A stretch of DNA of 64,000 nucleotides from Pseudomonas sp. TH41 (lineage in GTDB: Bacteria; Pseudomonadota; Gammaproteobacteria; Pseudomonadales; Pseudomonadaceae): positions 2,438,001 to 2,502,000 of the forward strand of contig NZ_JAEKFH010000003.1 of the NCBI RefSeq assembly GCF_016650695.1, given 5' to 3'. The notes below the pieces were generated by a model. It made no database searches. It had not been told where the DNA came from and worked only from the letters and a program-made list of their open reading frames with translations. The translations under genes and the position numbers were made by a program. Shown here piece by piece: positions 8,280-17,397 of this stretch. Numbering within the stretch: position 1 is the stretch's first letter; every line of letters starts with the position of its first letter.

Positions 8280-8380
8280 TGTAGGAGCGAGCTTGCTCGC
8301 GAAGAACCTGAGATCCCCACGCGGTGTCAGGCTTGCAGCGTTATCGTTAGCGACCATCGCGAGCGAGCTCGCTCCTACAG
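8280..8380. repeat. REPIN, family A
   Basis: Inverted REP units TGTAGGAGCGAGCTTGCTCG and CGAGCGAGCTCGCTCCTACA flank a ~50-bp centre with the recurring ...TTATCGTTAGCGA... text. The right unit has GAGCGAGCTC where the standard text is GAGCAAGCTC. Confidence 0.9.
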
Positions 8381-8414
8381 GTGTCCCCCTCTGAATTTCT
8401 GGAAGCTTTCCCTG

Positions 8415-9344
8415 ATGGCCATCCAACCGCTGCCCACGCTTAACACCACCCGCCGCCCGCGCTTCTTCATGCGTTGGTATTTCTGGCTTTTGCTGGTGGC
8501 TGCCGCCGCGTATGGCCTCGCGTTTGCGATGCATTGGGATGCTCGTGGCGTGCTGTGGTTGCGCGAGCGTTTCGTCAGCCCGAGCGAACGTCAGGCAAGC
8601 GTCTGGCTGCCGGACTATCGGGCGGTGATCGATGCCAAGCTGCTGCCGGGCATGGAGAGCGACGAAGCGTCGGACCTGGCCTACGATCCGCAAACAAAAA
8701 CCCTGTTTTCGGTGATGGGCAAAAACCCGTTCCTGGTCGAGCTGAACTTGCAGGGCGACGTGCTGCGCAAGATGCCGCTGGTGGGGTGGAGCAACCCGGA
8801 GGGCGTGACGGTCATGGGCAATGGCCTGCTGGCCATCGTCGATGAACGCCAGCATCTGCTCACCATCGTCAAGGTCGATGCCAATACCCGCGAGCTGAAC
8901 ATCGCCAACTTCCCGAAATACGACCTCGGCCCTTCAAAAAACCAGAACAAGGCGTTCGAAGGTGTGGTCTGGGATTCGCGCAATCAGCAAATGCTGCTGG
9001 GTGAAGAGCGTCCACCGGCGCTGTTCACCTGGAAAAGCAGCGATGGCCAGACGCTCACCGGCGACAAGCAAAAACTCGCCAGCAACCAACTGGACATGCG
9101 CAACCTGTCAGCCCTGGCCATCGACCCGCGCACCCAGCACACACTGGTGTTGTCTGCCGACTCTCACTTGTTGCTGGAGTTGGACGAGAAGGGCAAACAG
9201 GTCAGTTTCATAGCCTTGCTGGGCGGCTTCAATGGCCTGAACAAGACCATCCCCCGCGCCGAAGGCGTGGCCCTGGATGAGGCTGGCACGCTGTACATGG
9301 TGAGCGAGCCGAACCTGTTCTACCGCTTTGAAAAGCAGCACTAA
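8415..9344 (+). CDS. SdiA-regulated domain protein (YjiK family), copy 1
   Basis: A 309-residue protein with one N-terminal membrane anchor (FFMRWYFWLLLVAAAAYGLAF) and an external beta-propeller of the SdiA-regulated/YjiK family. Propeller signatures include EASDLAYDPQTKTLFSV, NKAFEGVVWD, LSALAIDPRTQHTLVLS and PRAEGVALDEAGTLYMVSEP. The molecular function is unknown. A homologous gene follows at 9551, and the two share the closing VSEPNLFY motif. Confidence 0.85.
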   Translation: MAIQPLPTLNTTRRPRFFMRWYFWLLLVAAAAYGLAFAMHWDARGVLWLRERFVSPSERQASVWLPDYRAVIDAKLLPGMESDEASDLAYDPQTKTLFSVMGKNPFLVELNLQGDVLRKMPLVGWSNPEGVTVMGNGLLAIVDERQHLLTIVKVDANTRELNIANFPKYDLGPSKNQNKAFEGVVWDSRNQQMLLGEERPPALFTWKSSDGQTLTGDKQKLASNQLDMRNLSALAIDPRTQHTLVLSADSHLLLELDEKGKQVSFIALLGGFNGLNKTIPRAEGVALDEAGTLYMVSEPNLFYRFEKQH

Positions 9345-9347
9345 CCC

Positions 9348-9447
9348 TGTAGGAGCGAGCTTGCTCGCGAAAAACGTTAACGATGACGCGTTATACACAG
9401 TAGACCCGGGCGCCTGATGGTTTTTCGCGAGCAAGCTCGCTCCTACA
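9348..9447. repeat. REPIN, family A
   Basis: A full inverted pair starting TGTAGGAGCGAGC and ending GCTCGCTCCTACA, with the common internal ACGTTAACGATGACGCG text. It separates the two SdiA-regulated paralogues. Confidence 0.9.
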
Positions 9448-9550
9448 AGGGTTGAATCCGGGCATTGTGGTCGCAGGCAGCCGGCCATTAAGCTTCAATT
9501 CAGACAGCCGTGATATTTCATCCGCTTGCCTTGAATCCGAGCCCGCCCAA

Positions 9551-10468
9551 ATGCGTCGACTTGCCCGTCCCAAACTCCTGATGTTGATCCTATTGGCGAT
9601 TGCGCTGATCGTGCTGGTTGCCGTCGGCCAATACCAGCGGCTGTTCGAGCGGGCCTGGTTCAATCTGCACACGCTATGGCTACCGGAGAACGCTGAATCC
9701 ATTGGCCTGGATCGCTATCAGGTCATCGTCGAGGCGAAAGTCATTGACGGTCTGGACAAGGACGTGTCGGCGCTGACCTTCGATCCTGTGCGCAAAAGCC
9801 TGTTCACCGTCACCAATAAAAACCCCGAGTTGTTCGAGTTGTCGCTGGATGGCCGGATTATTCGACGCATTGCGTTGATCGGCTTCGGTGATGCGGAGGC
9901 GGTGGAGTTCATCAGTGCCGACACTTACGTGATCGCTGACGAAAGCCAGCAACGTCTGATCAAGGTTCATCTGGAGAAGGACACCACCTTCCTTGACGCG
10001 GCGGACGCCGAACAGATGACCCTCGGCGTGCACACGAGCGGCAACAAGGGCTTCGAAGGCCTGGCCTACGACTCAGTGGGCAAGCGTCTGTTTGTCGCCA
10101 AGGAGCGCGATCCGATGCTGATCTACGAAGTGCAGGGCTTTCCGCATTACAACCCGGAAAAATCCTACGCAGTACACGTGGTTAACAACCCCAAGCGTGA
10201 TGCCGGGATGTTCGTGCGGGACCTGTCGAGCCTGCAATACGATGAACGCAGCGGTCATTTGCTGGCGCTGTCCGACGAGTCGCGGCTGATTCTGGAGCTG
10301 GATGTGGACGGGCGACCGCTGAGCACCTTGTCGCTGAGCAAGGGCCGTCAGGGGTTGCAGAAGACTGTCCCTCAACCGGAAGGCATCGCGATGGATGACA
10401 GCGGCACGATGTACCTGGTGAGCGAGCCGAACCTTTTCTACATATTCAAAAAGCCGGCACAGCCCTGA
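9551..10468 (+). CDS. SdiA-regulated domain protein (YjiK family), copy 2
   Basis: A 305-residue paralogue of the preceding gene. It has an N-terminal membrane anchor (LLMLILLAIALIVLVAVG) and a propeller carrying VSALTFDPVRKSLFTV, NKGFEGLAYD, LSSLQYDERSGHLLALS and PQPEGIAMDDSGTMYLVSEP. The ATG at 9551 places the anchor at the N-terminus; codons upstream overlap the REPIN and do not look coding. The tandem arrangement and parallel motifs indicate an old duplication. Function unknown. Confidence 0.85.
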   Translation: MRRLARPKLLMLILLAIALIVLVAVGQYQRLFERAWFNLHTLWLPENAESIGLDRYQVIVEAKVIDGLDKDVSALTFDPVRKSLFTVTNKNPELFELSLDGRIIRRIALIGFGDAEAVEFISADTYVIADESQQRLIKVHLEKDTTFLDAADAEQMTLGVHTSGNKGFEGLAYDSVGKRLFVAKERDPMLIYEVQGFPHYNPEKSYAVHVVNNPKRDAGMFVRDLSSLQYDERSGHLLALSDESRLILELDVDGRPLSTLSLSKGRQGLQKTVPQPEGIAMDDSGTMYLVSEPNLFYIFKKPAQP

Positions 10469-10485
10469 CAACACCACCCATTAAA

Positions 10486-10575
10486 TGTGGGAGCGGGCTT
10501 GCTCGCGAAAGCGGTGTGTCCGTCTAAAGATATGCTGACTGACACACCGCTTTCGCGAGCAAGCCCGCTCCCACA
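10486..10575. repeat. REPIN, family A (GGGAGCGGGC subtype), 35-bp perfect arms
   Basis: The arms begin TGTGGGAGCGGGCTTGCTCG and continue with perfect symmetry through GAAAGCGGTGTGTC. They flank a 20-nt centre between two convergent genes. Confidence 0.92.
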
Positions 10576-10592
10576 AGGAGTTTTTGTGTGGC

Positions 10593-11267
10593 TTATTGGG
10601 CGCGGAGGGTCTTCACCCCTTCGCTCGTACCCAGCAACAGCAAATCCGCTGGACGTGCCGCGAACAAACCGTTGGTCACCACGCCGACGATGGCGTTGAT
10701 CTGCGTCTCCAGCTCCACCGGGTTGGTGATCTGCATGTTGAACACGTCGAGGATGATGTTGCCGTTGTCGGTCAGCACGCCTTCACGGTAGACCGGGTCG
10801 CCGCCCAGTTTCACCAGCTCGCGGGCCACATGGCTGCGGGCCATCGGGATCACTTCCACCGGCAACGGGAACGCGCCGAGGACCGGCACCAGTTTGCTGG
10901 CGTCGGCGATGCAGATGAAGGTCTTGGCCACAGCGGCGACGATCTTCTCGCGGGTCAAGGCTGCGCCGCCGCCCTTGATCAGGTTCAGGTGCTCGTCGCT
11001 CTCATCGGCGCCATCGACGTAGAACTCCAGGTCGCTGACGGTGTTTAGCTCATACACCGGAATGCCATGGCCCTTGAGGCGCGCGGCGGTGGCTTCGGAA
11101 CTGGCGACCGCGCCATCGAACGCGCCTTTGTGCTTGGCCAATGCGTCGATAAAGCAGTTGGCGGTGGAGCCGGTGCCGACCCCGACGATGCTCTTGTCGT
11201 CGAGTTTCGGGAGGATGAAGTCGACGGCGGCCTGAGCCACTGCCTGTTTGAGTTGATCCTGGGTCAT
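10593..11267 (-). CDS. rpiA: Ribose-5-phosphate isomerase A
   Basis: A 224-residue isomerase that interconverts ribose-5-phosphate and ribulose-5-phosphate in the pentose phosphate pathway. Hallmarks are [16 protein letters not shown] near residue 25, DGADESD near 83 and [12 protein letters not shown] near 95 (catalytic Glu). The ATG at 11267 gives the standard length. It is divergent from ilvA and separated from it by a REPIN. Confidence 0.97.
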   Translation of the reverse strand: MTQDQLKQAVAQAAVDFILPKLDDKSIVGVGTGSTANCFIDALAKHKGAFDGAVASSEATAARLKGHGIPVYELNTVSDLEFYVDGADESDEHLNLIKGGGAALTREKIVAAVAKTFICIADASKLVPVLGAFPLPVEVIPMARSHVARELVKLGGDPVYREGVLTDNGNIILDVFNMQITNPVELETQINAIVGVVTNGLFAARPADLLLLGTSEGVKTLRAQ

Positions 11268-11592
11268 GCGGGCTCCGAGGTGCCGAAGAGGGGACGAAAG
11301 GCCGGCATTATAGGCTTCGGGACGGGGAAGGTCATTGTCCGATTGGCGGGTCAAATGCGCACACCTTCATCCCGGATTACTGTAGGAGCGAGCTTGCTCG
11401 CGATGATCGTGAACGATAACGCGTAAAACCAGATGCCCAGCGGCGCCCTTGGGTTTTTCGCGAGCAAGCTCGCTCCTACAACAGGTAATGATCTCTTCCG
11501 GCGGGTTAAAACCACCGGTTTAGTGTGGTCGCTTGGGCGAAAGGCGGGTTAGACTCGTTGGCCCTGCCCAACCCGCTCAGTGATGCTTTCCG
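11268..11592. other. Intergenic region rpiA / ilvA (325 bp)
   Basis: The gap between the divergent genes holds a family A REPIN (11381-11480), the presumed rpiA promoter on the left and the ilvA promoter and leader on the right. I see no coding segment and no convincing isoleucine leader peptide. Confidence 0.6.
11381..11480. repeat. REPIN, family A
   Basis: Inverted TGTAGGAGCGAGCTTGCTCG units with the internal GTGAACGATAACGCG text. It lies between divergent genes, which is less usual for REPs than convergent gaps. Confidence 0.9.
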
Positions 11593-13107
11593 ATGCTCGA
11601 ACAGTACGTGAAAAAGATCCTCACCTCGCGCGTTTATGACGTTGCCGTAGAAACCCCATTGCAGACTGCTCGCCAGCTCTCCGAGCGGCTGGGTAACGCT
11701 ATTTTGCTCAAGCGCGAAGACTTGCAGCCGGTGTTCTCGTTCAAGATTCGGGGCGCCTACAACAAGCTGACTCAGCTCAGCGACGAAGAGCGCGCACGTG
11801 GCGTGGTCACAGCTTCCGCGGGCAACCACGCGCAAGGCCTGGCCCTGGCGGCGAAAGTGCTGGGCGTGAAGGCGACCATCGTGATGCCCAAGACCACCCC
11901 GGAAATCAAGGTCGAAGGCGTGCGCTCCCGTGGTGGCAAAGTGGTGCTGCACGGGGATTCGTTCCCGGAAGCCCTGGCCTACTCGCTGAAACTGGTCGAC
12001 GAAAAGGGCTACGTCTACATCCACCCGTACGACGATCCCCACACCATTGCCGGGCAGGGCACGGTGGCCATGGAGATTCTGCGCCAGCACCCTGGTCGTC
12101 TGGATGCGATCTTCGTTCCGGTCGGCGGCGGCGGCCTGATCGCCGGCATCGCGGCTTACGTGAAGTACCTGCGTCCTGAAATCAAAATCATCGGCGTCGA
12201 ACCGGACGATTCCAACTGCCTGCAAGCCGCCATGGCGGCCGGCGAGCGCGTGATACTGCCGACGGTGGGCCTCTTCGCCGATGGCGTCGCGGTGGCCCAG
12301 ATCGGCCAGCACACCTTCGACATCTGCAAAGACTACGTCGATGAAGTCATCACCGTCAGCACCGACGAGATCTGCGCGGCGATCAAGGACATCTACGACG
12401 ATACCCGCTCGATCACTGAACCGGCTGGCGCCCTGGGCGTGGCGGGGATCAAGAAATACGTCGAGCAGCGCGGCGTCACCGGGCACACCTTCGTGGCCAT
12501 CGATTCCGGCGCCAACGTCAATTTCGACCGTCTACGCCACGTTGCCGAGCGCGCCGAACTGGGCGAGGGTCGCGAAGCCATCATCGCCGTGACCATCCCC
12601 GAGAAGCCGGGCAGCTTCAAGGCGTTCTGCGAAGCCATCGGCAAGCGCCAGATCACCGAATTCAACTACCGCTACAACACGGGCAGTGAAGCGCACATCT
12701 TCGTGGGCGTGCAGACGCATCCGGAAAACGACCCGCGCAGTGCGTTGATCGCCAGCCTCAGCGAACAGGGTTTCCCGGTGCTGGACCTGACCGATAATGA
12801 ACTGGCCAAGTTGCATATCCGCCACATGGTCGGCGGTCGTGCGGCTCATGTCGTCGATGAAGTGATTCTGCGCTTTGAATTCCCGGAGCGGCCGGGCGCG
12901 CTGTTCAACTTCCTCAACAAGCTCGGTGGGCGCTGGAACATCTCGATGTTCCACTACCGCAACCACGGCGCAGCGGATGGCCGCGTGGTCGCGGGCCTGC
13001 AAGTGCCTCACGAAGAACGTCATCTGGTTCCCGCTGCGCTTGAGGAAATCGGCTACCCGTACTGGGACGAAAGCGACAATCCGGCCTATCAGCTGTTTCT
13101 TGGCTGA
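11593..13107 (+). CDS. ilvA: Threonine ammonia-lyase, biosynthetic
   Basis: A 504-residue PLP enzyme that deaminates threonine to 2-oxobutyrate, the committed step to isoleucine. The PLP lysine is in FSFKIRGAYNK (K51), and the phosphate-binding glycine loop is VPVGGGGLIAGIA. Residues ~330-504 contain two ACT-like regulatory domains (EKPGSFKAFCEAIG and ERPGALFNFLNKLG), the allosteric type inhibited by isoleucine. Length equals the E. coli-type enzyme. Confidence 0.97.
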   Translation: MLEQYVKKILTSRVYDVAVETPLQTARQLSERLGNAILLKREDLQPVFSFKIRGAYNKLTQLSDEERARGVVTASAGNHAQGLALAAKVLGVKATIVMPKTTPEIKVEGVRSRGGKVVLHGDSFPEALAYSLKLVDEKGYVYIHPYDDPHTIAGQGTVAMEILRQHPGRLDAIFVPVGGGGLIAGIAAYVKYLRPEIKIIGVEPDDSNCLQAAMAAGERVILPTVGLFADGVAVAQIGQHTFDICKDYVDEVITVSTDEICAAIKDIYDDTRSITEPAGALGVAGIKKYVEQRGVTGHTFVAIDSGANVNFDRLRHVAERAELGEGREAIIAVTIPEKPGSFKAFCEAIGKRQITEFNYRYNTGSEAHIFVGVQTHPENDPRSALIASLSEQGFPVLDLTDNELAKLHIRHMVGGRAAHVVDEVILRFEFPERPGALFNFLNKLGGRWNISMFHYRNHGAADGRVVAGLQVPHEERHLVPAALEEIGYPYWDESDNPAYQLFLG

Positions 13108-13146
13108 GGGGCTACGCTGATGGGCAGGTCATAAGGAAATCGAACA

Positions 13147-13575
13147 ATGGAAACGTTAACCGCCCTGAAAATGGCTCATATGGTGGCGACGGTATTGCTG
13201 TTGGTCAGCGCGCTGGGGCTGGCCATCTGGGTCTGGCGCACACGGCGTAATGGCGATCCGACGGCGCATGCGCGCACCTTGCAACGGCCACGCGTGTTCA
13301 TCTGGCTGCTGATGGGGCTGGCGCTGCTGAGCATGCCATTTACCGGCTGGTGGATGGTGAACCTGGTGGGCTGGCCATTGGGGCAGACCTGGTTGCTGGC
13401 TTCCAGTGTGCTTTACACCGTGGCGGCGTTGGGCTGGTTCTGGTTGCTGGTGCGCTTGAATAAGTTGCGCAAGGTGCCGGCGGCAGGGAACGGGAAATTT
13501 ACGTTTGTCTTGGCGTTGTTCAGTTTTGTCTGTTTTATCGCCATTGCCGGACTAATGGGCGCCAAACCTGTGTAG
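13147..13575 (+). CDS. DUF2269-like integral membrane protein
   Basis: A 142-residue protein with four hydrophobic segments (about residues 8-28, 50-72, 80-102 and 118-138) and short polar loops, including RTRRNGDPTAHARTLQRPR. It resembles the DUF2269 family of small inner-membrane proteins, whose function is unknown. It begins 39 bp after ilvA on the same strand and may be cotranscribed. The last codons touch the following REP repeat. Confidence 0.75.
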   Translation: METLTALKMAHMVATVLLLVSALGLAIWVWRTRRNGDPTAHARTLQRPRVFIWLLMGLALLSMPFTGWWMVNLVGWPLGQTWLLASSVLYTVAALGWFWLLVRLNKLRKVPAAGNGKFTFVLALFSFVCFIAIAGLMGAKPV

Positions 13576-13684
13576 GAGCAGCCGGTCGACGCTCGATTGC
13601 TCGCGAAAAAACGTGAGGGCACCGCGTTCATCCTGGCCGCCCTCGTCATCGTTAACGACCATCGCGAGCAAGCTCGCTCCTACA
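13571..13684. repeat. Hybrid REP pair: unusual left unit, standard family A right unit
   Basis: The left unit reads TGTAGGAGCAGCCGGTCGAC then GCTCGATTGCTCGCGAA. The usual GAGCT hairpin tip is replaced by a longer one with a TCGA-CGC-TCGA core. The right unit is the ordinary TCGCGAGCAAGCTCGCTCC. The pair overlaps the last five bases of the DUF2269 gene. Confidence 0.85.
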
Positions 13685-13694
13685 AGTGCGGTGG

Positions 13695-14351
13695 TCACTC
13701 GCGCAGAGTAATCACCGGCCAGCCACGCTTCTCGGCCTCAGCGCGCAAATTCGGATCCGGATCAACCGCCACCGGATTCGTCACCTGCTCCAGCAACGGC
13801 AAGTCATTCATCGAGTCGCTGTAGAAATAGCTGTCTTGCAGCGAATGCCCGGTTTCTTCCAACCAACGATTCAGCCTAGTCACCTTGCCTTCCCGGAAGC
13901 ACGGAACGTCAGTGCTGCGCCCGGTATAACGGCCATCGACCATTTCGCATTCAGTGGCAATCAGGGTTTCAACACCCAATCGCTGTGCAATCGGCCCGGT
14001 CACAAAACGGTTGGTGGCGGTGATGATCACCAACTTGTCGCCGGCCTCGCGGTGCTTGGCCAGCAACTCGATACCCTTGGGCAGCACGATAGGTTCGATG
14101 CAATCGCGCATGTAATCGCCGTGCCATTGAGCCAGCGTGGACATTTCAGTGCGGCCGAGGACCTCCAGGCAGAAGTTCAGGTAGGCGTCGTTGTCCAGCT
14201 TGCCGGCCAGATAATCCTGATAGAACTCATCGTTGCGCGCCTTGTAGGCGACGGCATCAAGGAAGCCGCGCTCGCACAGGTAATCGCCCCAGGCGTGGTC
14301 ACTGTCGCCGCCCAGAAGTGTGTTGTCCAAGTCGAATAAAGCCAGCCGCAT
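13695..14351 (-). CDS. HAD phosphatase, probable histidinol-phosphatase
   Basis: A 218-residue HAD superfamily enzyme of the phosphoserine phosphatase-like branch. Motif I is [13 protein letters not shown] (residues 6-18), motif II lies in VIITATN, motif III contains a Lys before LNRWL, and motif IV is [12 protein letters not shown]. It lies immediately before rppH-ptsP, the position of P. aeruginosa PA0335. As I recall, that gene was reported to encode the histidinol-phosphate phosphatase of the histidine pathway. The biochemical call here rests on that synteny and similarity. Confidence 0.85.
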   Translation of the reverse strand: MRLALFDLDNTLLGGDSDHAWGDYLCERGFLDAVAYKARNDEFYQDYLAGKLDNDAYLNFCLEVLGRTEMSTLAQWHGDYMRDCIEPIVLPKGIELLAKHREAGDKLVIITATNRFVTGPIAQRLGVETLIATECEMVDGRYTGRSTDVPCFREGKVTRLNRWLEETGHSLQDSYFYSDSMNDLPLLEQVTNPVAVDPDPNLRAEAEKRGWPVITLRE

Positions 14352-14494
14352 TGCAGTTACTCGCTGAAAAGTCTGTAGAAAGGCGCCCAGAATACGGACT
14401 TTTCACAAGAGTGCACATAAGGTTGGCCGGCTCGTTGCTGCCTTCACAACCTTTGTGGAACAATGCGGCGACATGCGTTTGCGAGGTTGTTGCC

Positions 14495-14974
14495 GTGATC
14501 GACCCCGATGGTTTCCGCCCCAATGTCGGGATCATTCTCACGAATGATGCCGGACAGGTGCTATGGGCTCGCCGTATCAATCAAGATGCCTGGCAGTTTC
14601 CACAGGGTGGAATCAATCCCCAGGAGACGCCGGAAGACGCCTTGTACCGCGAGTTGAACGAAGAAGTGGGTCTTGAGCGCGAAGATGTTGAAATTCTCGC
14701 CTGCACCCGGGGCTGGTTGCGCTATCGTTTGCCGCAACGTCTGGTCAGGACGCACAGCCAACCGCTGTGCATCGGCCAGAAACAGAAATGGTTTCTCCTG
14801 CGCCTGATCTCCAACGAGCAGCGGGTGCGGATGGATTTGACCGGTAAACCGGAATTCGATGGCTGGCGCTGGGTCAGTTATTGGTATCCGTTGGGCCAGG
14901 TGGTGACATTCAAGCGCGAGGTGTATCGACGCGCTCTCAAAGAGCTTGCCCCGCGCCTTTTAACGCGCGACTGA
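14495..14974 (+). CDS. rppH: RNA 5'-pyrophosphohydrolase
   Basis: A 159-residue Nudix hydrolase that converts 5'-triphosphate mRNA ends to monophosphates and so opens transcripts to RNase E. The Nudix box spans residues 38-60 ([16 protein letters not shown] then LNEEVGL). The GTG at 14495 (reading [12 protein letters not shown]) gives the canonical length and N-terminus; codons upstream are non-homologous. It is 22 bp from ptsP, an arrangement conserved in gammaproteobacteria. Confidence 0.96.
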   Translation: MIDPDGFRPNVGIILTNDAGQVLWARRINQDAWQFPQGGINPQETPEDALYRELNEEVGLEREDVEILACTRGWLRYRLPQRLVRTHSQPLCIGQKQKWFLLRLISNEQRVRMDLTGKPEFDGWRWVSYWYPLGQVVTFKREVYRRALKELAPRLLTRD

Positions 14975-14996
14975 CGACGGAGTTCGACCCCGAGCC

Positions 14997-17276
14997 ATGC
15001 TCAATACGCTGCGCAAGATCGTCCAGGAAGTTAACTCCGCCAAGGATCTCAAGACGGCGTTGGGGATTATTGTGTTGCGCGTCAAAGAGGCCATGGGCAG
15101 CCAGGTCTGCTCGGTCTACCTGCTTGACCCTGAAACCAACCGCTTCGTGTTGATGGCCACCGAGGGCTTGAACAAGCGCTCGATCGGCAAAGTCAGCATG
15201 GCGCCCAACGAAGGTCTGGTTGGCCTGGTCGGCACGCGTGAAGAACCCCTGAACCTCGAAAACGCCGCAGATCACCCACGCTACCGTTACTTCGCCGAGA
15301 CCGGTGAAGAACGCTACGCCTCATTCCTCGGGGCACCGATCATTCACCACCGCCGCGTTGTCGGCGTGTTGGTCATTCAGCAAAAAGAACGCCGCCAGTT
15401 CGACGAAGGTGAAGAAGCCTTCCTCGTGACCATGAGCGCGCAGCTCGCCGGCGTTATCGCCCACGCCGAAGCCACCGGTTCGATCCGGGGCCTGGGCCGT
15501 CAAGGTAAAGGCATTCAGGAAGCCAAGTTCATCGGTGTACCGGGTTCGCCGGGTGCGGCGGTCGGTACCGCGGTGGTCATGCTGCCGCCGGCCGATCTGG
15601 ATGTGGTGCCCGACAAGACCATCACCGACATCGCCGCCGAGCTGGGTCTGTTCAAGACCGCCATCGAAGGCGTGCGCGCCGACATGCGCGCGTTGTCGGC
15701 CAAGCTGGCGACTCAGCTGCGTCCCGAAGAGCGTGCGCTGTTCGACGTCTATTTGATGATGCTCGACGATGCTTCGCTGGGCAGCGAAATCACCACCGTG
15801 ATCAAGACCGGCCAGTGGGCCCAGGGTGCGTTGCGTCAGGTGGTCACCGAACACGTTAACCGTTTCGAATTGATGGACGACGCCTACCTGCGCGAGCGCG
15901 CCTCGGACGTCAAAGACCTCGGTCGGCGCTTGCTGGCTTACTTGCAGGAAGAGCGTCAGCAGACCCTGGTTTATCCCGACAATACCATCCTGATCAGCGA
16001 AGAACTGACGCCGGCGATGCTCGGCGAAGTGCCGGAAGGCAAGTTGGTCGGCCTGGTCTCGGTACTCGGTTCCGGCAACTCCCACGTCGCGATCCTGGCA
16101 CGTGCCATGGGTATTCCGACGGTGATGGGCCTGGTCGATCTGCCGTATTCCAAGGTCGACGGCATCCAGATGATCGTCGACGGCTACCACGGCGAGGTCT
16201 ACACCAACCCGAGTGACGTGCTGCGCAAGCAGTTCGCCGAAGTGGTCGAGGAAGAGAAACAACTGGCCCTCGGGCTGGATGCACTGCGGGACTTGCCGTG
16301 CGTGACCCTTGACGGCCACCGCATGCCGCTGTGGGTCAACACCGGCCTGCTGGCTGATGTGGCGCGGGCGCAGAAGCGCGGCGCCGAGGGCGTGGGTCTG
16401 TACCGCACCGAAGTGCCGTTCATGATCAACCAGCGCTTCCCGAGTGAAAAAGAGCAGCTGGCGATCTATCGCGAGCAACTCGCCGCGTTCCATCCGCAAC
16501 CGGTGACCATGCGCAGCCTGGACATCGGCGGCGACAAGTCACTGTCGTACTTCCCGATCAAGGAAGACAACCCGTTCCTCGGCTGGCGCGGTATTCGCGT
16601 CACGCTCGACCACCCGGAAATCTTCCTGGTGCAGACCCGCGCCATGCTCAAGGCCAGCGAAGGCTTGAACAACCTGCGGATTCTGCTGCCGATGATCTCC
16701 GGCACTCACGAACTGGAGGAAGCCCTGCACCTGATTCACCGGGCCTGGGGCGAAGTCCGCGACGAAGGTTGCGACGTGCCTATGCCGCCTGTCGGCGTGA
16801 TGATCGAAATTCCGGCGGCGGTTTATCAGACCAAGGAACTGGCACGGCAAGTGGACTTCCTGTCGGTCGGCTCCAATGACCTGACTCAGTACCTGCTGGC
16901 CGTGGACCGTAACAACCCGCGGGTGGCCGACCTTTACGACTACCTGCACCCGGCGGTGCTGCAAGCCTTGCAGAACGTGGTGCGTGACGCCCATGCCGAA
17001 GGCAAGCCCGTGAGTATCTGCGGCGAGATGGCCGGTGATCCGGCGGCGGCGGTGCTGTTGATGGCGATGGGTTTCGACAGCTTGTCGATGAACGCCACCA
17101 ACTTGCCGAAAGTGAAGTGGATGCTGCGTCAGATCAACCTGAGCATGGCCAAGGAATTGCTCGCTGAGTTGATGACCATCGACAACCCGCAAGTGATCCA
17201 CAGCTCGCTGCAACTGGCATTGAAGAACCTTGGGTTGGCGCGGATGATCAATCCGGCTTCGGTCAAAACCCTCTAA
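14997..17276 (+). CDS. ptsP: Phosphoenolpyruvate-protein phosphotransferase PtsP (enzyme I-Ntr)
   Basis: A 759-residue enzyme that passes phosphate from PEP to the nitrogen-related phosphocarrier NPr. An N-terminal GAF domain (~1-165) senses nitrogen metabolites in this family. Then come the PEP-utiliser N domain (from ~175), the phosphohistidine segment GSGNSHVAILARAMG (His ~363) and the PEP-binding barrel with SVGSNDLTQY and the active-site Cys in SICGEMAGDP. It forms an operon with rppH. A REPIN follows. Confidence 0.97.
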   Translation: MLNTLRKIVQEVNSAKDLKTALGIIVLRVKEAMGSQVCSVYLLDPETNRFVLMATEGLNKRSIGKVSMAPNEGLVGLVGTREEPLNLENAADHPRYRYFAETGEERYASFLGAPIIHHRRVVGVLVIQQKERRQFDEGEEAFLVTMSAQLAGVIAHAEATGSIRGLGRQGKGIQEAKFIGVPGSPGAAVGTAVVMLPPADLDVVPDKTITDIAAELGLFKTAIEGVRADMRALSAKLATQLRPEERALFDVYLMMLDDASLGSEITTVIKTGQWAQGALRQVVTEHVNRFELMDDAYLRERASDVKDLGRRLLAYLQEERQQTLVYPDNTILISEELTPAMLGEVPEGKLVGLVSVLGSGNSHVAILARAMGIPTVMGLVDLPYSKVDGIQMIVDGYHGEVYTNPSDVLRKQFAEVVEEEKQLALGLDALRDLPCVTLDGHRMPLWVNTGLLADVARAQKRGAEGVGLYRTEVPFMINQRFPSEKEQLAIYREQLAAFHPQPVTMRSLDIGGDKSLSYFPIKEDNPFLGWRGIRVTLDHPEIFLVQTRAMLKASEGLNNLRILLPMISGTHELEEALHLIHRAWGEVRDEGCDVPMPPVGVMIEIPAAVYQTKELARQVDFLSVGSNDLTQYLLAVDRNNPRVADLYDYLHPAVLQALQNVVRDAHAEGKPVSICGEMAGDPAAAVLLMAMGFDSLSMNATNLPKVKWMLRQINLSMAKELLAELMTIDNPQVIHSSLQLALKNLGLARMINPASVKTL

Positions 17277-17290
17277 AACGCTGATGGCCT

Positions 17291-17374
17291 CATCGCGAGC
17301 AAGCCCGCTCCCACATTTAACCGAGTTCTCCCAGAAGAATGCGGTCGAATGTGGGAGCGGGCTTGCTCGCGAAG
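17291..17374. repeat. REPIN, family A (GGGAGCGGGC subtype)
   Basis: CATCGCGAGCAAGCCCGCTC and the inverse TGTGGGAGCGGGCTTGCTCG flank a short centre between convergent ptsP and the NRDE gene. Confidence 0.9.
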
Positions 17375-17397
17375 GCGTCTGATCAGACAACAACGAT

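Noticed and set aside
11500..11592. Isoleucine attenuator before ilvA
   Set aside because: No leader peptide rich in Ile/Val/Leu and no terminator/antiterminator pair could be found.
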